This document shows, piece by piece, positions 14,667 through 18,586 of a stretch of 18,586 bases of DNA. Made by a program: the position numbers and the translations under genes. Position 1 is the first letter of the stretch. The number at the start of each line of letters is the position of its first letter. Below the pieces are notes generated by a model, which was not told the origin of the DNA, did no database searches, and saw only the letters and a list, made by a program, of their open reading frames with translations. Origin of the DNA: JAAUQA01 sp036351435 (GTDB lineage Bacteria; Pseudomonadota; Gammaproteobacteria; Competibacterales; Competibacteraceae). The DNA lies in NCBI GenBank assembly GCA_036351435.1, contig JAZBPA010000132.1, positions 1 to 18,586 of the forward strand. The letters are read 5' to 3'.

Positions 14667-15293
14667 TTACATTGGCATGTCGCCGATGCGGGCTTTCATA
14701 GCCTGCTCCAGCGCCTGAAGTTGCACTTCCAGGCTGGCATCCACGACACCGATGTCAGTTTCCAGAATACAACCGCCACGTTTCAGTCGATGATCTGGAA
14801 CAACTTCCAGATAACTGATGCCACTATAGCCGGCGAGAATTTCGTCCAAGCGCTCGCGTACCGTCTGTTCTTGGCCAGGACTGACCCGTACCGTAACCTG
14901 TTTTTGGGTACGTACCACCTGTAACGCATTGCGTACTACACCCACGGTGAGGGCTTCGTCGTCGAATTCCCCAAGGATCTTGCGCACTGCTGCAATAACC
15001 ACCGCTGCGACCCGTTTTTCCACCTGCGCGAAGTAATCCACCGTCCGTCCAACGGTATCCAGCATTTGCTCAGCGACTTCCTGCTTGGCTTCACCGATAC
15101 CGTCTTCATAACCGCGCGCTTTTTGTTCCTCATAGACTTGCTCGGCCTGAGCGAGAATGTCTTGTGCTCGACGTTCTGCGTCAGCCAACACCTGACCGGC
15201 CGTTTCGAACACCTGATAATCAGCTGCCTTGAGGATCCTGGTATCGGATTGCAGGGTTGATTTATTCAGTGTCAGACGAACAAAGGGGTCCAT
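14667..15293 (-). CDS. sctL: SctL, ATPase stator (YscL/FliH family)
   Basis: The 208-residue cytosolic protein (YscL is about 220) forms the spokes linking SctN to the SctQ pods. A short N-terminal SctQ-binding region precedes a long charged helix (about residues 35-100, AERRAQDILAQAEQVYEEQK). The C-terminal domain reads VRVSPGQEQTVRERLDEIL, then YLEVVPDHRLKRGGCILETD and GVVDASLEVQLQALEQA, typical of the YscL/HrpE family. ATG 15293 lies 22 bp inside the end of sctK. It is the last gene of its block, convergent with sctU. Confidence 0.94.
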   Translation of the reverse strand: MDPFVRLTLNKSTLQSDTRILKAADYQVFETAGQVLADAERRAQDILAQAEQVYEEQKARGYEDGIGEAKQEVAEQMLDTVGRTVDYFAQVEKRVAAVVIAAVRKILGEFDDEALTVGVVRNALQVVRTQKQVTVRVSPGQEQTVRERLDEILAGYSGISYLEVVPDHRLKRGGCILETDIGVVDASLEVQLQALEQAMKARIGDMPM

Positions 15294-15949
15294 TTCGGCA
15301 TGAGTTCCTTAATGAGTTTTCTGAACAACGGGGGTAACGGCGGATCGGAGGTAACCGGCGAGGGCTGCGAATTTGCTGTCAGTAACGCTGACCAAGCGAC
15401 CGGCAATTTCAACGCCATGCGTTTACGCAGCGCATCTGCCGGCAATTGATCCGCACAGAAACGCGCGCCGATCAAGCTAAACCGGGCATGAGGATCGTCG
15501 GTTTCGGGTTCGAAGGCATAATCAGGCAACACGCCCAGAAACGGAGCCCGTTTTACCGCGAAAGCAAACCCGTCTTCGCCCACCGCCTGTTTAATTGGAC
15601 GCAAACGCTCCCCCAGCAGTTCACCGCGCAGTTCGGTGCTGCGCAAGGTCAGTCCTAAGTATAAAAATAGCCGTTCCAAGGTGGGCCCGTTCAGCAAGGC
15701 AAGGCGGGTGCGACGATCAGAGAAGTCATACCAGTAATCTTGTTCCAGTCCCAGGGCTTGCAGCAAATGGCGGGAAACCTGTGGGGCAGCGCGGGGCATA
15801 GTGCGCAACCGCCGCATCAGTTCCCCGTAGGGCAGGGTGTCAAACCAGGAGTCGTGGAGATAAGCGACGGGATGGAAATTAAAGGTCAGGGCACGTTTCA
15901 ACCACCGCGAGTCGGGTAGGCCGAGTGATTCGTCAACCACCCGCCGCAT
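15272..15949 (-). CDS. sctK: SctK, sorting-platform accessory protein (YscK family)
   Basis: The 225-residue protein (YscK is about 209) has low overall conservation but fits YscK. It has TFNFHPVAYLHDSWFDTLP near residue 23, the YscK-like LQALGLEQDYWYDFSDRRTR around residue 65, and LLNGPTLERLFLYLGL next. SctK connects the SctD ring to SctQ in the cytosolic cage. ATG 15949 lies 17 bp inside the end of sctJ, with GGCGGAG just upstream. The order J-K-L supports the call. Confidence 0.88.
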   Translation of the reverse strand: MRRVVDESLGLPDSRWLKRALTFNFHPVAYLHDSWFDTLPYGELMRRLRTMPRAAPQVSRHLLQALGLEQDYWYDFSDRRTRLALLNGPTLERLFLYLGLTLRSTELRGELLGERLRPIKQAVGEDGFAFAVKRAPFLGVLPDYAFEPETDDPHARFSLIGARFCADQLPADALRKRMALKLPVAWSALLTANSQPSPVTSDPPLPPLFRKLIKELMPKWTPLFV

Positions 15950-16706
15950 CTCCGCCGGTGGGCTTGGCGCGCCGCATCCGCCAGATTAAATACCCGTTCG
16001 CGCCCAGCGCCAACAACAATAGGGCCGCCAATGCGCCGATCAGCACGGAAAATTCCGTAAACGAATCCCGGGTAATGCGCAGACCGAGAAAGCTACTCAG
16101 TGGCGGCCCTGTGGGCTCGACAGCGGCCGGCAATTCCTGTGCGGGGAACAGGGCGACCGAAATATTATCGTAACTCAAGCCTTCCACGCTATTTTGCACA
16201 ATCAATTTGATTTTGGGCACCGATTCTTCAATGCCTAGTCCTTGCCGATATTTGATAAACACCGACGCTGAGGACGGTTTAACGACTTCTTCAAGCGGTT
16301 GTTCCTCGGGCATGACGATATGCACCCGTGCGGTCAGCACGCCGTCAATTTGATTCAGCGTTTCCGAGATCGTCTGAGACAACCCGTAGATGAAGCGAAC
16401 CCGCTCTTCCAATGGCGAGGAAATTAAGCCCTGTTTTTGGAACACATCGCCCAGGTTGACGAAGTTATCCCGTGGAAAACCGTTGCGTTGCAAAATTTCA
16501 ATAGCATTGGCCACATCGGCTTCATCGACCATGATGCTGACTCCATCCTTGGAGCTGGTCTTACTAGCAGGAATATTATGGGTCAGCAACACCGCGAGAA
16601 TATCGTTGCCTTCCTTTTCTTCAAGCTCTGAGTACAGCTCCACTTGGCAGGCAACCAACCCGACAATGAGCAGGCAGCTGATTGCCAACCTTTGCAACGC
16701 TTGCAC
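15933..16706 (-). CDS. sctJ: SctJ, inner-membrane ring lipoprotein (YscJ/PrgK family)
   Basis: The 257-residue protein (YscJ is 244) has a lipoprotein signal ending in the lipobox LVAC with Cys20. Two ring-building domains follow: VELYSELEEKEGNDILAVLL in the first, and SPLEERVRFIYGLSQTISET, with LTARVHIVMPEEQP, in the second. A C-terminal transmembrane helix (about residues 222-246, LIGALAALLLLALGANGYL) precedes a basic tail. SctJ assembles a 24-mer ring with SctD. The start is GTG 16706, with GGGAG 8 nt upstream, 18 bp after the sctI stop. Confidence 0.97.
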   Translation of the reverse strand: MQALQRLAISCLLIVGLVACQVELYSELEEKEGNDILAVLLTHNIPASKTSSKDGVSIMVDEADVANAIEILQRNGFPRDNFVNLGDVFQKQGLISSPLEERVRFIYGLSQTISETLNQIDGVLTARVHIVMPEEQPLEEVVKPSSASVFIKYRQGLGIEESVPKIKLIVQNSVEGLSYDNISVALFPAQELPAAVEPTGPPLSSFLGLRITRDSFTEFSVLIGALAALLLLALGANGYLIWRMRRAKPTGGDAAGG

Positions 16707-16724
16707 GTATCGAACTCCCGGTTC

Positions 16725-17171
16725 TCAAGAACTCTTTAGTAACGTATCCATATCCTGTTCCAACTTGCCGGGTACCTGACCGGCCAATTGCGTGTCGACC
16801 ATCATCTGACTGGCCTGCATTTGAATCTTCATCATCTCCTGGGGCGATACGCCGCCTTGGGTAGCGATTGACTGCGCTTTTTCTCCAACATTCTTCACGC
16901 CATCGCGCAAACCGTCCATACCTTTCAGGATTGAATCGCCCATTGTCTTCGGAGACGTCACATGGTCCTGCTGCTGCACAGGCACCGTATTCGTCTGTTG
17001 TTGTACCTGAGAGGACTGTTCCGCATTGGTTTGGTGTTGCCGCAGCGCCTCCTGTAAGCGGTTTTGGTCATCCATGCTCGCTTCTTGCGGCTTGGCAGTT
17101 CCGGTTCCCTCTTGCCCGCTGTGTTCAACGATCTTTTTGGCGATTTGGTCGGCGCCTACTGCATGGGTCAT
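16725..17171 (-). CDS. sctI: SctI, inner rod/needle adapter (YscI family)
   Basis: The 148 residues are longer than YscI (115) because of a Gln-rich N-terminal half (about residues 35-72, many QQ). The C-terminal part carries the YscI homology: GDSILKGMDGLRDGVKNVGE, then SPQEMMKIQMQASQMMVDTQ and the end KLEQDMDTLLKSS. SctI connects the export gate to the needle and is an early substrate. It starts at ATG 17171, 33 bp after sctG. In Yersinia yscH (yopR) would stand between G and I; here there is no room for it. Confidence 0.9.
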   Translation of the reverse strand: MTHAVGADQIAKKIVEHSGQEGTGTAKPQEASMDDQNRLQEALRQHQTNAEQSSQVQQQTNTVPVQQQDHVTSPKTMGDSILKGMDGLRDGVKNVGEKAQSIATQGGVSPQEMMKIQMQASQMMVDTQLAGQVPGKLEQDMDTLLKSS

Positions 17172-17204
17172 GGTCTTGTCTCCCGTTCTTCGGGGTGAAG
17201 TATC

Positions 17205-17582
17205 CTACTGGTTGCCGCTGAGCAGGTCTTTGGCAATCTTGACGGCGTCCTCATCATCATCGTCTGTTGCGATAACCTCGTTGAGCACTTGATCCCGTTC
17301 GTTAATCCGACCTTGCATGTGCAAAGCAATACCGAGAAACGCTTTAGACATGGCGCTGTTCGGGTTGATTTTAAGCGCTTGGTCGCGCAGGATGCGCTCC
17401 GCCGTGGCGGTGTCTTTAGCATTCAGCCGCGTGATCGCCCTCACTAGATGAGGGCGTTCGCTATCCGGTCTGGCACATTCCAAGCCGACTGCAATGGTGT
17501 CAGACGGGCCAATCATCTTGTAACCGCCAGCCATAAAAGCAATTTCCGCCAGCAATTTGACAGTGTCGTCATCAATTTCCAT
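17205..17582 (-). CDS. sctG: SctG (YscG-like) TPR chaperone of the needle subunit
   Basis: The 125 residues (YscG is 115) are helical with TPR-like pairs: LLAEIAFMAGGYKMIGPSDT, HLVRAITRLNAKDTATAERI, and NSAMSKAFLGIALHMQGRIN. In Yersinia and Pseudomonas, YscG/PscG and YscE/PscE hold the needle protein monomeric in the cytosol. Position directly after sctF and the presence of an sctE gene agree with this role. ATG 17582 follows a GGGAG site; the gene is 19 bp from sctF. TPR sequences alone are not specific, so the name rests on synteny and size. Confidence 0.84.
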   Translation of the reverse strand: MEIDDDTVKLLAEIAFMAGGYKMIGPSDTIAVGLECARPDSERPHLVRAITRLNAKDTATAERILRDQALKINPNSAMSKAFLGIALHMQGRINERDQVLNEVIATDDDDEDAVKIAKDLLSGNQ

Positions 17583-17601
17583 AGGGGCTCCCGATCAGGG
17601 G

Positions 17602-17814
17602 TCACATTTTCTGAATAATAGACATCACAGTGGATTTCATATCAGAGATAATCGCACTGTATGTACCGTAAGTTTCCTGATACTCGGCCAACGCCTGTTG
17701 TAATTGCAGTTGATTTGCGGGATCCGTTAAGTCTCCGCTTGCAGCGGTGCTTATATTACTGTCAAGGTCAGAGAGGTTTCCTGAAGATATTATGCTACTC
17801 ATATCAATGGCCAT
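17602..17814 (-). CDS. sctF: SctF, needle subunit (YscF/PrgI family)
   Basis: The 70 residues have the family C-terminal half: LQQALAEYQETYGTYSAIIS, then DMKSTVMSIIQKM. This is comparable to the helix-turn-helix of YscF, which ends in the same type of amphipathic, Met/Ile-rich helix. The N-terminal part is short, so the subunit is nearer SsaG and EscF (71-73 residues) than YscF (87). SctF polymerises into the extracellular needle. The gene is preceded by AAGAGGAA, a good ribosome binding site, 39 bp after sctE. Confidence 0.92.
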   Translation of the reverse strand: MAIDMSSIISSGNLSDLDSNISTAASGDLTDPANQLQLQQALAEYQETYGTYSAIISDMKSTVMSIIQKM

Positions 17815-17853
17815 CGATTGTTCCTCTTAATTGCAGTTAGTCTGATTAACAGT

Positions 17854-18090
17854 TCAAGTGGGGTGATACCGCCGCCAGATAATGGCGACGACTTGGCTGG
17901 CAGTTTCGAACGCCTTGTGTAAGGTGTCGAGTTCGGCAAACTCCTTCGGCGTAACGCCGGCGTCCATTTTGCGTTTAATTGTGCGGGCCTGGTCTTGCAG
18001 CCGGTTCATCAGAGCGTCCCGCTCCTCACCATTGGCGTCTTCCTTAAGGGTCTGCTCCACCGGCAACCAGGGTTCATTTTTTTCCGCCAT
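17854..18090 (-). CDS. sctE: SctE (YscE-like) co-chaperone of the needle subunit
   Basis: The 78 residues (YscE is 66) end in PKEFAELDTLHKAFETASQV then WRRYHPT, resembling the helical end of YscE/PscE proteins. These pair with SctG around the SctF needle subunit. I choose ATG 18090 (MAEKNEPW) because GGAGGA lies 6 nt upstream; in-frame starts at 18105 (ATG) and 18114 (GTG) have no such site and lie deeper in sctD. The chosen start overlaps the sctD stop by 17 bp. Here sctE means the YscE-type co-chaperone, not the translocator that some nomenclatures call SctE. Confidence 0.82.
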   Translation of the reverse strand: MAEKNEPWLPVEQTLKEDANGEERDALMNRLQDQARTIKRKMDAGVTPKEFAELDTLHKAFETASQVVAIIWRRYHPT

Positions 18091-18586
18091 TGACTTCCTC
18101 CACATAATAGACACGCTGTTTAGCGTGATTACTCACAATAATCCGGTCAAATTCAATGGTTTCTACCACATAATTTGCTTTGATGACATCGCCCTCCGCA
18201 ACTTTAGTTCCGTCGCCCAACCAAGCATAAGATGGCTTGTGTTGACCGAGCGCTATACCCAGCACGGTGATTCTTAGATCATCCAGCGGGAACTCCGCAG
18301 AGTTTGCACCGGCAGACAGCGTATGACCCATTTCAGAACTGCCGACTACCGGAAGGTCCTCAGCGACTTTCACCAGCGACTCCAGCGGTGGTAGATTGCG
18401 GGTGTCGGCAACGAATTGTTTAGCAACTTGCTGCCAAGATTTCATCTCCTGCGGGCCGATCAAACCGGTTGCCAACACCCGTTCACCTTTTGCCTCGATA
18501 AACACCCGTTGGGCTAAATCGGCATCCTCTACTTGCGATCGTAACTCGACAACCCAATCTCCAAGCGTGCGTACTTTGCCTTCAAT
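18074..18586 (-). CDS. sctD: SctD, inner-membrane ring protein (YscD family), C-terminal part
   Basis: The frame is open to the right edge of the window, giving the last 170 codons of a protein normally about 400-430 residues. The visible part starts IEGKVRTLGDWVVELRSQVE and continues with alternating strands and helices of the periplasmic ring-building domains, for example ERVLATGLIGPQEMKSWQQV. The end, VEEVNGGKK, is polar. SctD forms the outer of the two inner-membrane rings and contacts the secretin SctC. Position next to sctE-F-G follows the Yersinia virC order. The N-terminal FHA-like cytosolic domain and membrane helix lie outside the window. I call no start because none is visible. Confidence 0.87.
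   Translation of the reverse strand: MEGKVRTLGDWVVELRSQVEDADLAQRVFIEAKGERVLATGLIGPQEMKSWQQVAKQFVADTRNLPPLESLVKVAEDLPVVGSSEMGHTLSAGANSAEFPLDDLRITVLGIALGQHKPSYAWLGDGTKVAEGDVIKANYVVETIEFDRIIVSNHAKQRVYYVEEVNGGKK

Noticed and set aside
17169..17204. A lost yscH (yopR) gene between sctG and sctI
   Set aside because: The gap is only about 33 bp with no remnant of coding sequence; the gene is absent here, not decayed.
1..18586. tRNA, rRNA, CRISPR array, riboswitch or phage attachment site
   Set aside because: No cloverleaf, rRNA-like segment, regularly spaced direct repeat or known riboswitch core was noticed on either strand.

Overview
The window carries most of a Ysc-family type III secretion system (T3SS, injectisome) from a Gram-negative bacterium, most likely a gammaproteobacterium. 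That assignment is an inference from the Ysc-type gene set, the AmpG-like permease and the IS1182-like transposase remnant. I cannot name a genus. The gene set follows Yersinia and Pseudomonas (Ysc/Psc). SctX, SctY, SycN, TyeA, SctE and SctG homologues accompany the universally conserved core.

Left border (1-2359): a strong hairpin terminator, a small TfoX N-terminal-domain gene that looks internally deleted, an AmpG-type MFS permease gene, and a 593-bp IS1182-like remnant that keeps both terminal inverted repeats but has lost most of its transposase. The T3SS cluster begins about 110 bp past this remnant.

T3SS, three blocks. (1) On the minus strand at 2360-6814, read right to left: sctW (YopN), tyeA, sycN, sctX, sctY, sctV. 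This is the order of the Yersinia virA operon and encodes the secretion gatekeeper, its chaperone, early substrate control and the export gate. (2) On the plus strand at 7154-14661: a STAS-domain anti-sigma-factor-antagonist-like gene, then sctN, O, P, Q, R, S, T, U. This is the Yersinia virB order, with the STAS gene added in front. It encodes the ATPase, stalk, needle-length ruler, sorting platform, export gate and switch protein. (3) On the minus strand from beyond the right edge to 14667: sctD (partial), E, F, G, I, J, K, L. This is the virC order, convergent with block 2 and lacking yscH/yopR. It encodes the membrane rings, needle, needle chaperones, inner rod and sorting-platform accessories. 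Blocks 1 and 2 diverge from a 339-bp AT-rich region at 6815-7153.

The genes are tightly packed, with 4- to 22-bp overlaps at most junctions, as expected for translationally coupled operons. The secretin SctC, the translocators, effectors and an AraC-type activator are not in the window. They may lie to the right, next to sctD.

Main points of interest: a partner-switching-type STAS gene heading the ATPase operon; sctW and tyeA in one reading frame separated only by an amber stop and one codon; a likely internal start giving a free SctQ C-terminal product; a duplicated unit in the SctP ruler; and two deletion-derived genes on the left flank.
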